The translations under genes and the position numbers were made by a program. This document shows positions 1-9,870 of a DNA stretch of 64,000 bases, piece after piece. Positions within the stretch are counted from its first letter, which is position 1. Every line of letters starts with the position of its first letter. The notes beneath the pieces were generated by a model. The model was not told the origin of the DNA and made no database searches. It saw only the letters and a list, made by a program, of their open reading frames with translations. Location of the stretch: assembly GCA_037953745.1 (NCBI GenBank), contig JBAKBP010003147.1:62001-126000 (forward strand), in the 5' to 3' direction. This stretch comes from Lithodes maja (Eukaryota; Arthropoda; Malacostraca; Decapoda; Lithodidae).

Positions 1-3000
1 AATTCCTTTTCTATTGTAGAATAGTTCTTTTGTGCAGCATTGAACTTCTTAGAAAAGAAACTTACTGGGTGTTCCACACCTTCATTGTCTGTCTGTAGCA
101 AGACGGCACCAGCCCCTACACCACTAGCATCTGTTGCCAGCTGAAAAGGCCTGTTAAAGTCTGGGGCCCTGAGTATCGGGTGAGTACACAGCAAATGCTT
201 CACTAAATTAAAAGCCTTTTCACACTCAGGCGCCCACAAAAACTTTTTGTCTTTAGATAACAAATCTGTGAGAGGTGCCAACACCGTGGAGTAACCTTTT
301 ATAAAGCGTCTGTAGTAGCCTATCATACCCAAGAATCTCATGATCTGCTTCTTGGTGGTTGGGTGCGGAAATTTATTGATAGCCTGTACCTTGTTCTGAG
401 GGGGGCACACCTGTCCCCTTCCCACTACAAACCCAAGGTACTGCACAGTGGCTTTTACGAAGTCACACTTTGCCAAATTTACTACCAGACTTGCTTCACT
501 AAGTTTCCGGAACAAGGTCTCCAGGTGCTCACAATGGCTCTCAAAGTCGTCATCATAAATGATTACATCGTCCAAGTATACGGTGCAATTTGGAATGTCC
601 TTGACAATTTCATTCATCAGGTTCTGAAACGTTGCTGGTGCATTCTTAAGTCCGTAGGGCATAACATTACACCGGTAAGTACTCCCGTCCACCACAAAAC
701 CACATACCTCTTTAGCGCGCTCGGACAAAGGTACTTGCCAGTAACCTTTTACTAAATCAACTTTAGACAAAAACCGAGCATTACCAATTTTATCAACACT
801 ATCATCAACCCGAGGAAGAGGATATGGGTTAGTTGGAGTCAAACCGTTTAGCCTACGGAAATCAATACAGAAGCGTACCTTGCCATCTGGTTTAGGCTGC
901 AGTGTTACGGGGGAAGTCCATTTAACGGTACCTTTCTCTATCAACCCTCTACCGAGCATATACTCCAACTCATCCCTCAGAGCGGGTAGTTTTATGGGGG
1001 CCACACGGTATGGGATTGACTTAAAGGGTAGATGGTGCCCCACGTCAACATCATGCATAGCCTGAGTAGTGAGGCCTGGATGTTCAGCGAATACAGTGGG
1101 GTATAAACCGAGCAACTGACGGATAGCTTCAAATTGCGGCTCAGGCAAATGGGCTATAGCCTCGTCAGCCCTTAGGCTCGAGTTCCCCGCCCACTGATCC
1201 GCTGAAACATGGTGATCCCAGCTATCCTCCTCTGAAGCTTGACTGTCCCCCTCTCCTTCTCCACCACGGCCGCAACAAGCCAACACAGGGACAGTGAGAG
1301 GCTCAGAGGGGCGCCTCACATACTCTTTTATCAGGTTCACGTGACATAACTGATTCTTCTTCCTCCTGTCTGGAGTGGCAACAAGGTAATCTAGGTCCGA
1401 AATTTTCTCCACAATTTTATAGGGTCCAGTATACTTCGCCGACAAGGGGTTACCCACCAAAGGCAACAAAATCAACACCTCCTGTCCCACAATGAACTCC
1501 CGGAGCTTCACTTTGCGATCATACCTGTCCTTCATTAAAGCTTGTGACCCTGTTAAATTCCGACCTGCCATCTCCAGACTCTTAAGCATGCGCTCATGGC
1601 TTTCAAACACATACTTCAACAAGGAACAAGGCGGCACAGTTCCTTCCCAAATTTCCCGCAGCATATTAAGGGGGCCCCTGTCTCGGTGTCCAAAAATCAG
1701 CTCGTTTGGACTAAATCCCAGGCTCTCACCAGGCACTTCCCGAGCAGCAAACAGTACATACGGCAATCCAAGATCCCAATCTCTTCCGTTATCAGCACAA
1801 TAACACCTGAGCATGCTTTTAAGGGTGGCATGCCACCGCTCAAGCACCCCTTGGCTCTCAGGGTGATACGCTGACGATACCACCGCCCGTATTCCATGCT
1901 GTTGCATTGTTTGCTTAAAGAGATTGGAGGTGAAATTGGACCCCTGATCAGACTGAATCTCCTCCGGGTACCCGTACCTTGAAAAGTACCACAACAAGTT
2001 ACTGACTACCGTCTTAGCCATGCCGTTTTTCATGGGGTATGCATCGGGGTATCTAGTGGCAACATCCATGATGGTTAACAAAAATTTATTACCAGCCTTT
2101 GTGGGAGGGAGGGGACCAACCATGTCAACAACAATCTTACTAAAAGGTGGCCCAATTACAGGAATAGGGTGCAACGGAGCTTTAGGAATAACTTGGTTTG
2201 GTTTCCCGACCCGTTGACAAATATCACATGAGTTTATCCAGGACTGCACATGAGACTTCATCCCCGGCCACCAAAACAACTTCCCCAAAGCCGCCACCGT
2301 TTTTCTTACCCCCAAATGTCCTGCCAGCGGTGTGTCATGCGCCAAACTCAGTAGGCTATCCCTGCACTCCCGCGGCACCATCAACTGGTCCACTACCCCG
2401 GACCCCATCTTCCAGCTACGGTTAGGGTCTTGAAAACGCCGATACAGGATGCCATCTAAATAAAAAAAATCTCCCGGCTGTGCATCACCGTCCTCGTCGA
2501 GCTCCACAGCTCCATTAGCACACGTTTGGAGCTCAGGGTCCTCCAGCTGCAACCGACGTATATCTGAGGGTGCCAAGCGATCTAACTGCTCCCGGAGCAA
2601 TGCATGACCCTCCCCGATACTGAGCTGCTCCCTCTGTCTCTCTCGATGTTCATAACGTTGCTGTCGTGGAGACTCGTCATGCCCAGCCTCGTCACTCTCG
2701 ATGACAGGCCCAGGGGCTACTCCAGAACTAAGTAATGGTGCTAATACTGAATCACCCAGGAGAGCCGCCGAGTCAAAACTCTTAAAACCAACTCCAGCTT
2801 TAGCCTCCTCCTGTTGATCGTTCCTCTGCTGGTCTGAAGACGGAGGACTAGGCTGTGACACTTTAGCTGCCCGAGCTCGGGTGACAGCACACGCCATGGG
2901 TTGTGCCTGGCACCGCTCGACCCACTCTCGCTCTTCCCTACTCACGTCGGCCGGCCTCTCGGCAACGACTAAGGGTAGAACCTCAGAAGCGGGCATTGCA

Positions 3001-4856
3001 AAGTCGTTGCCGAGAAGAAGGTCGACGCCCTCCACTGGCAGTTTCTCCACAATCCCAACATCCAATTCACGTGCCACACCATCCACCTCCAACTCCAACC
3101 GCACCAGCGGGTATGACCGAGTTGCATTAATACCCTGCACCACCACCACCCGAGCCGCATTTATAGGGTAGCCAGTCAAGTTTTTCATCAAAGTCTGGGA
3201 AGCACCTGTATCACGCAAGACCTCTACTCCATGCTTGCGCCCCGCCCACATCACGCAACCCCGTCCTCTATGGTCGCAAAAAACATCCTGAGCAGGGTTC
3301 GAGCCTCCCAGGTGCTTCTGCATTGGCTGTGCCTCAGCCTCTGACGAACTGCCCCGGGCAAACTCAGAAGGCTTCAGAGACACACCAATGTTGCAGGCCA
3401 AAGACACAGCTGCTGTAGGTGGTTTGCTAGGACAGACTCTTGCAAAGTGCCCCTTTTTATGACATTGATAACACTCTAACTCCCCTTTGGGCTTCCCTTG
3501 GTACTGGGAAGGGCCCGGCCCCTTCTTAAATGGGACGGTGCTAGTCTTGTGGTCAGTCTTGGTATCATAACTCTTGTACTTGTTTGCATAAGATATATTA
3601 CTAACTCGGGGGGGTGGGGCGTCACGCCCCTTCTTACCTGCCTCACTACGCTGGGCAGACCCGCACCCACGAATTAATGATAGCCGGAGGTCAGCCATCT
3701 CAGCTGCCTCCTGTAGAGTTTTTGGATTCTTTTCTTTAATAGTTAAAGTCATTTCTGCACCTGTACACTTATAAAACTGCTCGAGCAGAAACAGCTCCGT
3801 CAACTGTTCGGCCGTCTCAGCTTTCTCAGAACGTGTCCAGTTTGTAAGTGCATCTTTTAAGTCCCGGGCATGCTCAAGAAAGGTCGCCTCCCTAGTCTTT
3901 GTAACACCCCGAAACTTCAATCGATATGTTTCTGGTTGCAACTCGTATGCCCGTAGGACAGCTCTCTTCAATTCTGGGTAGTCAATGCAAGACTCTAAAG
4001 GCAGTGCATCATAAGCCTTCAGACCCTTACCCGTAAGTCTTGAGGAGACCAGAGCTGCCCACTTCTCTTCAGGCCAATTATGCTCCCTACACTTCTTCTC
4101 AAAACGATTACAAAATTCTGTGACTTCAGTTTCACTAAATGCCGGCACCAACTTGACTAAGTGGGACAAGGACTGTTCTCTTACTTGGCCCTCACGGCCC
4201 ATCCGAATCCCTGTCGACTCTGCACGAGTCTTATCTAAATCTATTTGAGCACAATATTTCTCTGAGTCGTACCTAAGCTCAGCCTCGTGCCTCCTAACCT
4301 CAATCTCATGCCTCCTAGTCTCATTCTCCTGCTTCCTAACCTCAGTCTCATGCCTCCTAGTCTCATTCTCCATTTTAGCAAGCTCGAGTTTAAATATCAT
4401 CTCAGGAGACAGGCCGGAAGAGGGAGCTGCCACTACTGAAGGAGGGGGGGCAAGAACTGGGGAACCACCATACGCACCGCCCGAGGGCACTCCAATCTTC
4501 CAATGCTCATCCCTCTGTGGGAGAGTGCTAACCTCCGGCAACTGAGTGGACGGCACTGTGGGAGTTGAGTGAGAGGGGATCTGGGGAGGAACCCCCCCAA
4601 ACGCCCTCTCCTCCGAAACCCCATGTCGCCCACGCAACACCCAGGAAATCAGCTCCCCCTTGGACATCGCTGCTACATTGGATCTGCCCAAAACCTGGGC
4701 TATCAGGCGCAAGCCATAAACATTCACCCCAGTCAGCCTCTCCTCCGTCACATGGTACTGCTTACTCACAAAAAGTCTAGCATCCTCCTCACTAGTTACT
4801 AACGGCACCTCCTCAAATGGCATCTCTCGCTCCTCGTCAGTACTAGGGCACGACAT
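1..4856 (-). CDS. Gag-Pol polyprotein (Gag-PR-IN-RT-RH), partial at C-terminus
   Basis: Single frame from ATG at 4856 (starts MSCPSTDEE), open to the window edge for about 1618 codons. Gag fills roughly residues 1-460. A CCHC zinc knuckle (CYQCHKKGHFARVC) begins near residue 462. The protease motif DTGAS has its Asp at residue 549. Integrase follows: HHCC start at His840, catalytic Asp911, Asp970 and Glu1006 (35 residues between the last two), then a GPY/F-like module containing TGPYKIVE. Reverse transcriptase comes after integrase, with YLDD at 1427-1430. RNase H starts with its first catalytic Asp at 1576 (ATDASG) and is cut off after STIEKE. All these motifs read in the same frame, so no frameshift between gag and pol is needed. 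The ~80 missing codons are inferred from E2. Confidence 0.92.
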   Translation of the reverse strand, partial: MSCPSTDEEREMPFEEVPLVTSEEDARLFVSKQYHVTEERLTGVNVYGLRLIAQVLGRSNVAAMSKGELISWVLRGRHGVSEERAFGGVPPQIPSHSTPTVPSTQLPEVSTLPQRDEHWKIGVPSGGAYGGSPVLAPPPSVVAAPSSGLSPEMIFKLELAKMENETRRHETEVRKQENETRRHEIEVRRHEAELRYDSEKYCAQIDLDKTRAESTGIRMGREGQVREQSLSHLVKLVPAFSETEVTEFCNRFEKKCREHNWPEEKWAALVSSRLTGKGLKAYDALPLESCIDYPELKRAVLRAYELQPETYRLKFRGVTKTREATFLEHARDLKDALTNWTRSEKAETAEQLTELFLLEQFYKCTGAEMTLTIKEKNPKTLQEAAEMADLRLSLIRGCGSAQRSEAGKKGRDAPPPRVSNISYANKYKSYDTKTDHKTSTVPFKKGPGPSQYQGKPKGELECYQCHKKGHFARVCPSKPPTAAVSLACNIGVSLKPSEFARGSSSEAEAQPMQKHLGGSNPAQDVFCDHRGRGCVMWAGRKHGVEVLRDTGASQTLMKNLTGYPINAARVVVVQGINATRSYPLVRLELEVDGVARELDVGIVEKLPVEGVDLLLGNDFAMPASEVLPLVVAERPADVSREEREWVERCQAQPMACAVTRARAAKVSQPSPPSSDQQRNDQQEEAKAGVGFKSFDSAALLGDSVLAPLLSSGVAPGPVIESDEAGHDESPRQQRYEHRERQREQLSIGEGHALLREQLDRLAPSDIRRLQLEDPELQTCANGAVELDEDGDAQPGDFFYLDGILYRRFQDPNRSWKMGSGVVDQLMVPRECRDSLLSLAHDTPLAGHLGVRKTVAALGKLFWWPGMKSHVQSWINSCDICQRVGKPNQVIPKAPLHPIPVIGPPFSKIVVDMVGPLPPTKAGNKFLLTIMDVATRYPDAYPMKNGMAKTVVSNLLWYFSRYGYPEEIQSDQGSNFTSNLFKQTMQQHGIRAVVSSAYHPESQGVLERWHATLKSMLRCYCADNGRDWDLGLPYVLFAAREVPGESLGFSPNELIFGHRDRGPLNMLREIWEGTVPPCSLLKYVFESHERMLKSLEMAGRNLTGSQALMKDRYDRKVKLREFIVGQEVLILLPLVGNPLSAKYTGPYKIVEKISDLDYLVATPDRRKKNQLCHVNLIKEYVRRPSEPLTVPVLACCGRGGEGEGDSQASEEDSWDHHVSADQWAGNSSLRADEAIAHLPEPQFEAIRQLLGLYPTVFAEHPGLTTQAMHDVDVGHHLPFKSIPYRVAPIKLPALRDELEYMLGRGLIEKGTVKWTSPVTLQPKPDGKVRFCIDFRRLNGLTPTNPYPLPRVDDSVDKIGNARFLSKVDLVKGYWQVPLSERAKEVCGFVVDGSTYRCNVMPYGLKNAPATFQNLMNEIVKDIPNCTVYLDDVIIYDDDFESHCEHLETLFRKLSEASLVVNLAKCDFVKATVQYLGFVVGRGQVCPPQNKVQAINKFPHPTTKKQIMRFLGMIGYYRRFIKGYSTVLAPLTDLLSKDKKFLWAPECEKAFNLVKHLLCTHPILRAPDFNRPFQLATDASGVGAGAVLLQTDNEGVEHPVSFFSKKFNAAQKNYSTIEKE

Positions 4857-5050
4857 ACTGAAGTTCACAAAAAATTCTCGAGACAAAAGTGTTAAACTCC
4901 CTTATGTAAGCACTAATTACTAAATTAACTGGAGTCTCTTAAATGCTCTCCTAATTGCCTTACAAAAAAAAATATTCTTCAATATGTACGCTAAAGTACG
5001 AACAAACAAATGTTGTACAACTCTGCAGAAAATTATACTGTTCACAAAAT
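4857..5050 (-). other. E1 untranslated leader between primer-binding site and gag
   Basis: About 190 bp between the PBS and the gag ATG, AT-rich, with a run of adenines on the plus strand near 4964-4972. No ORF or recognisable signal. The same segment exists in E2 (32747-32940) with several small indels. Confidence 0.6.
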
Positions 5051-5067
5051 CCTAAGCAAGGTCGCCA
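5051..5067 (-). promoter_or_regulatory. Primer-binding site of E1
   Basis: Read on the minus strand, TGGCGACCTTGCTTAGG lies two bases after the LTR end CGTAACA. This is the normal place for a minus-strand primer site. The pairing tRNA would end in GGTCGCCA; I cannot assign the isoacceptor. E2 has the same site, and the plus-strand block has closely related ones (TGGCGACCTTACC at 21092, TGGCGATCTTACC at 14591). Confidence 0.7.
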
Positions 5068-5069
5068 TT

Positions 5070-6925
5070 TGTTACGACCGGGCACTCGGGTACACTAGGG
5101 CTCTTACACAGGACTCGAGTATGGCTCGCTGCCACAACGGAAACACACGATCCCAACCCCAGAGTACTTCCAGCCGAACAAAAAACGCCACTACCCTCCA
5201 GAGTTCTATCTGCTATAACGGGGTATACAAGAACTCGGTACTAGCGTTTCACACAACAGACTAATAGCAAGACGGGAGTTATCTAGTCTGGTCAACAATC
5301 AAACAAAGAAGAAAGTACTACAACACTAAAGAATAGTGTTGGCCGAAGCCGAAGTAATCCACCCTTGAACTAAGAACTTAAGAAGTCCTCCACCCTCTAC
5401 TTCGGATCGGCACTATTACGTTACGTTAAACAATAGTCCTCGAGCATCAAGCAAGGAATCTTCTGATAAGTTAGATGCTTCTCGAATACTCATAAGAAGT
5501 AAGTATCGGATTTTGAACAGCAATTTAATGAATAACTCACTGGTAATTAAAGGCTTTAAATTGACATAAGAAGAATTATAAGAATAAGCAATAGGATATG
5601 GCAAACATTAAGAAGAAGTACTCCGACAATGCACTGGCAATAGCCTACTAAGATTGTGCTCGTGGGCCACTAATCTCTGAAGTAGCTAAGCGTGCCACAC
5701 ATGAAATCAATAGTGCTTAAACAATAATATACATAAGGAGAAGCTTCAATACTATACTGTATCTGCTGGTCGAGCAAAGTCTAGCTGGGATATCTAAGGT
5801 TAAGAGACAATGGCTGAGCAAGCGGCTCGTAGCCTAGCGAGGTCCTTAAGACTGTGCGGCCAAATTACGGTAATTGACGGGATGCTCTCTTGAGAGATCC
5901 AGATCACTAGTATCTGGTTCTCTCCTGGCGATCCTCTCAAAGTCAAGCAAATGAGATAGCACAGTGTTGGGTGGCACAGGCAAAAGCCCTCACTCGCAAC
6001 ACAGTGCTAAACTCCCACGGTACACAGTCAGAAAGACCACCTAGGCGTTCCACGTCTCCGTTGCAATTGTACTGGTTCAACCGCAACCTAGTACTCATAG
6101 GAAATCACAACTCAGAAACCCTATCCCAGTCTAGCATTGCCTAAACCAGCAGAAAACAGGAACATGAATAATCGCACACAGGGAAATGCATATACGAGTG
6201 CAACAAACATCAATCAATCCTATTCTAGTTAACCCTTCCAAAAATAGGCTATCTAACAGGCACTTATCTCGTGAGAACTCAAGCGATAATACTTTGGCTG
6301 ACTAAATCTGCACCAAAGGGGTCATGGAGGTTAAACAGGGACGAGAAGAGAAGAAGATAGGCTGTTCAGAGAGTAGAGAAAGTTCACATCAGTCGGAAGA
6401 ATATGGATAGTTGCAAGGGATATGAGAAGTCGCTTTGCCTGATGAGTTCTGAAGAATGGTGGCAAGAACCTCTCTTTTTATACTCGGCCCTCTAGCGGCA
6501 TATCTCAAACTACTTAAGGACCGCCCACTGGCAATCATGACGTCATATTCTCTCTCAATCTGGGATCGACAAAGAACTTCCCACGCGCTGAGAGGGAGGA
6601 AGGGAGGAGGGAGGAGGGAATTAGGCCTATCTGCCCGCGTGGCGCACTCACTGGTCCCCGTTACGTAATATCTCTCTCTCTCTCCTCTCATCATTACATA
6701 TAAGTCCCACACACAATACTTATAACTAATGATATAAAATAGAACTCGTTGACTCAGATGAAAACAAAATACATATTTATAATACTTATAGTACAACGGC
6801 TCACATAAACTAAGTTAGGAAACTCTACACAGACTACAGCCAAAGTTCCTGCCCTGACGATCCTAGCGAGAGTGGGGCCTGACTGGGCGTTCTGTACAGC
6901 ATGCTCATACTCGACATGCGTCACA
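5070..6925 (-). repeat. 5' LTR of E1 (1856 bp)
   Basis: On the minus strand the LTR starts TGTGACG at 6925 and ends CGTAACA at 5070, giving imperfect 7-bp terminal inverted repeats. It aligns over its length with both E2 LTRs. It is long for a gypsy LTR. It contains a 33-nt hairpin (5892-5924) shared with the other LTRs. On the plus strand a G-rich stretch at 6592-6619 has four or more GGG runs, a candidate quadruplex motif that is C-rich in the element's sense strand. Confidence 0.9.
5892..5924 (-). other. Conserved LTR hairpin, E1 version
   Basis: Architecture 6-1-6-7-6-1-6: outer stem GAGAGA/TCTCTC, one unpaired base each side, inner stem CCAGAT/ATCTGG, seven-base loop. The base pairs change in a compensated way in the E2 and D LTRs. 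Function unknown. Confidence 0.7.
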
Positions 6926-7681
6926 AGTGCTACACTGTGTTATTTTGAATATGGGTGCTACATTGGATAGGTACAGTGCTACACTGTGTTATTTTGAATA
7001 TGGGTGCTACATTGGATAGGTACAGTGCTACACTGTGTTATTTTGAATATGGGTGCTACATTGGATAGGTACAGTGCTACACTGTGTTATTTTGAATATG
7101 GGTGCTACATTGGGTAGGTACAGTGCTACACTGTGTTATTTTGAATATGGGTGCTACATTGGATAGGTACAGTGCTACACTGTGTTATTTTGATTATGGG
7201 TGCTACATTGGATAGGTGCAGTGCTACACTGTGTTATTTTGAATATGGGTGCTACATTGGATAGGTGCAGTGCTACACTGTGTTATTTTGAATATGGGTG
7301 CTACATTGGATAGGTGCATTGCTACACTGTGTTATTTTGAATATGGGTGCTACATTGGATAGGTGCAGTGCTACACTGTGTTATTTTGAATATGGGTGCT
7401 ACATTGGATAGGTACAGTGCTACACTGTGTTATTTTGAATATGGGTGCTACATTGGATAGGTACAGTGCTACACTGAGTTATTTTGAATATGGGTGCTAC
7501 ATTGGATAGGTACAGTGCTACACTGTGTTATTTTGAATATGGGTGCTACATTGGATAGGTACAGTGCTACACTGTGTTATTTTGAATATGGGTGCTACAT
7601 TGGATAGGTACAGTGCTACACTGTGTTATTTTGAATATGGGTGCTACATTGGATAGGTACAGTGCTACACTGTGTTATTTT
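6926..7681. repeat. 49-bp minisatellite, about 15 copies
   Basis: Head-to-tail units of 49 bp beginning agtgctacactg and ending ggataggtac, with few substitutions (for example gtac/gtgc at the unit end and single changes near 7192 and 7474). The first unit starts immediately after the E1 LTR terminus and the array ends in a partial unit at about 7681. No coding potential and no spacers. Confidence 0.95.
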
Positions 7682-7744
7682 GTTATAGAGATGAGATAAT
7701 GGATTTGAAATCTGGTCTCTTAGTTCTTACATTTCTTTTGGGGA

Positions 7745-8025
7745 AATTTGATCAATTCCTGGTGCCTCACTAGGTTTGAGTTTGTTTTTCTATCTAGCAC
7801 ACATCTTTCTGTTATTACAATGTAATGTATAGCCTCAGAATTGTTTATTTGAGAAGGCATGTCATAGGGAACTGAGTTTAGATCTTCTGATGTAAAAACT
7901 GTCGTAAAATATAGATTGCGTTTCTCATTTGAACTTCGTCGCCAGCATCGTCTCTATTTTCATTAGTTAGTGGTCTGCTTTAAGAGGTCATGACTGTTTT
8001 GCTTCATATAAATCTATAGAATGCA
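7745..8025 (-). pseudogene. Degenerate CR1-type LINE ORF2 relic
   Basis: The stretch aligns by eye with the part of the minus-strand LINE at 38360-38640 between endonuclease and reverse transcriptase. Shared blocks include tcttctgatgtaaaaactg at 7893 and cttcgtc...ttttcatta near 7936-7964, followed by a segment matching tataactatagaat. No frame survives. It is more diverged than the other LINE copies, so it is either older or from another subfamily. Confidence 0.45.
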
Positions 8026-8282
8026 TTGCAACACATTACTTTTCTTACTCATTATTCGTATTTGTTTATTTATTTATTTGTTTCACTTTCCTACACAAGT
8101 TAATGAAGTCTAGCCTGTCTAGTTCGCTATTTGTCCTACTATAATTGCCATGATCAGTTTACTTAGCACAGTATTAGAACAGGTATGATTTGAGATATTT
8201 ATTTGGTTACAACTGTCCTCTACGGTGATTGCTCGGACTGTCCTCAACCATCTGCGTGTTATTAATGAAACGTACAAACTGC

Positions 8283-8707
8283 ATGGGAATGGGAGAATAG
8301 GAGAAATTGTAAAATGGGAGAAAGAAAAATTGTAGGAGAATGAGGAGGACGAAAAGAAATAGAGAGCAGAGGGAGGAGCTGGAATTGATAAAGGAAGGAA
8401 AGAAGGTATATGAAGGAAGAATGTACTAAAGGATGATAGTGCAGATAAGGGTGATATTAACAACATACTTCCTGCCATAGTTGTAGCATATTAGTGTTAT
8501 ATAGTGGAAGAGGGGGGAGGGAGAATGAGAGAACAAGGATATGGAGGAATAGAGAAGTTGGAGGATGAGAGAAAGGAGGCGTGAAAGGGAAGGAGGAGAA
8601 GAAAGATATGAGGGCGAAGGAAAATAAGTAAGGAAGTAAAGGGACAGTGAAGCCAGAATGTACTAAAGGATGATAGTGAAAGGAAGGGTGATATTAGCAA
8701 CATTCTT
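8283..8707. repeat. Purine-rich tandem duplication, offset about 237 bp
   Basis: Two diverged copies of a GA-rich block. Each ends with the block starting aatgtactaaaggatgatag (8420 and 8657) followed by ggtgatatta and a caacat...cttcct segment. The plus strand is strongly purine-biased (gga, gag, aaag motifs). The apparent ORFs on the other strand are Ser/Leu/Phe-rich artefacts of this bias. Confidence 0.7.
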
Positions 8708-8782
8708 CCTTCATTAATAGGGGATGGGCGTATTTATTTGCTCATTTACTTATCTTTTAATTATTTTCTTGGTTTCCTCCCT

Positions 8783-8876
8783 AGACCTCCATCAAGCTTT
8801 ATAAAATAACTCCCAAGTCCCCTCTTCAAGATAAATTTGTACATTTTTCGATTGAAAAATGTCCCGGCCAGAGGCC
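8783..8876 (+). repeat. Short dispersed repeat, copy 1
   Basis: A ~95-bp segment from ctagacctccatcaagctt to aatgtcccggcc that recurs in the opposite orientation at 41163-41257. Family unknown; it could be a short interspersed element or the edge of a larger repeat. Confidence 0.55.
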
Positions 8877-8879
8877 GAT

Positions 8880-9480
8880 TAAGCCCCTTTCACACATTCA
8901 CGATGTGGAGCACGACGTGGCACGATTTGAACATCGTAACACAACGTGGTGCATTCGCCAACGTGTATTGGGTGCATCGCGGAGCGGCGCGTTACTCACG
9001 AGGCAGGACGTGGTAGTTCGTGGTGGGGCCCGAATTGTTTGGTGATGTCGAAAAAATTTGCACGAGGGAAAATTGGCGTGGTACCATAGGGTACATCGTC
9101 TCGATGACGTGTATATGTCGTGTGTCTGGCGTGTGGGCATCGGGTAACATTGGCATGGCGGCGTCGGGCAGCGTCGCGAAAGGTAACGGCTATTTTCAAA
9201 TCCCCCGCCGCCACCATGACAGGCCCCAACGTTGCCACGTGTACATACGACACCAACACGATGCACCCACGATTGTTGGGTAATGACGTGTGGTCCATGT
9301 GAGTCCATGTGGCATACAAAATGTGGAAGCACGACACCGACACGTCAGCACCACGGCAACAACACGCTGGCAACACGCCAACAACACGAGGTGCACGATG
9401 GCGGGAAGATATGGCACGTGCGCACTACGTGCTCCCCACGCCGCCTCTCGCGCACCACCCGCCGCCTCCCCGAGGCCCAG
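8880..9480. other. GC-rich foldback-like region with CACG/CGTG asymmetry
   Basis: The left half (about 8900-9190) is rich in cgtg/acgtgg on the plus strand and the right half (about 9210-9440) in cacg/ccac. This is what an imperfect long inverted repeat centred near 9205 would give. The overlapping ORFs on both strands look like by-products of the composition. It may be the end of an unclassified DNA transposon or a promoter region for the ORF at 9586. I cannot decide between them. Confidence 0.35.
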
Positions 9481-9585
9481 CCGCAGCCATAAAGAGGGCC
9501 ATGAGCAGGGACACGGCCTCACTCGCTCTCGCCGCACCACACAGTCAACGTCTCTCGCCAGTACCTACCCAACGCTTTACACACC

Positions 9586-9870
9586 ATGCCCCATCCACCA
9601 AAGAAAACCACCCCTATGAAGAATATTAGGAGGGCAGTGCGGCCACAACACCCAGTCATCGAGGATGAAAACTTCGATATGCCAGCAATTGATAAGAACG
9701 TCAATGGTATTGATGAGGAAGTGCCCGACCTGACCCTACCACGTGATGACACACCCGAAGCCCAGGACTCTACGCAGGACCAAGCAGGGCATGATTCGAG
9801 CCATGATGAGGGAGGAACACCATCACCACCACAAGAACCACCCACCACAAAAGGCAAGAGGTGCCTGTGA
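9586..9870 (+). CDS. Small acidic ORF of unknown function, truncated by an LTR
   Basis: Ninety-four codons starting MPHPPKKTTPMKNIRR, with a strong start context (caccATGcc) and a TATA-like cataaag about 95 bp upstream near 9489. The N-terminus is basic; residues ~27-80 are acidic and rich in Asp, Glu, Gln and Pro. No domain recognised. The frame's stop lies inside TGTGACG, the first bases of the LTR at 9866, so the last codons come from the LTR and the original 3' part is missing. It may be a first exon or the N-terminus of a transposon protein. It could also be a chance ORF in GC-rich DNA. Confidence 0.3.
   Translation: MPHPPKKTTPMKNIRRAVRPQHPVIEDENFDMPAIDKNVNGIDEEVPDLTLPRDDTPEAQDSTQDQAGHDSSHDEGGTPSPPQEPPTTKGKRCL

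Larger units (their letters stand above)
1..6925 (-). mobile_element. Gypsy (Gmr1-type) LTR retrotransposon E1, 3' end outside window
   Basis: The element runs right to left: 5' LTR 5070-6925, primer-binding site, leader, then one gag-pol frame leaving the window at position 1. Domain order is Gag, zinc knuckle, protease, integrase, reverse transcriptase, RNase H. Integrase before reverse transcriptase is unusual for Ty3/gypsy and is the defining trait of the Gmr1-like group. The missing part is the last ~80 codons, the polypurine tract and the 3' LTR, judging from E2 (27282-27920). No env-like ORF is visible. Nothing in the visible part is broken, so this may be a recently active copy; the unseen 3' LTR would be needed to date it. 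Confidence 0.9.

Noticed and set aside
363..755. 130-codon plus-strand ORF (also at 28277-28669)
   Set aside because: Lies antisense to the RT region of E1 and E2; conserved only because pol is.
6926..7681. Regular direct repeats suggesting a CRISPR array
   Set aside because: Units are continuous 49-bp tandem copies with no unique spacers, in an animal-type genome.
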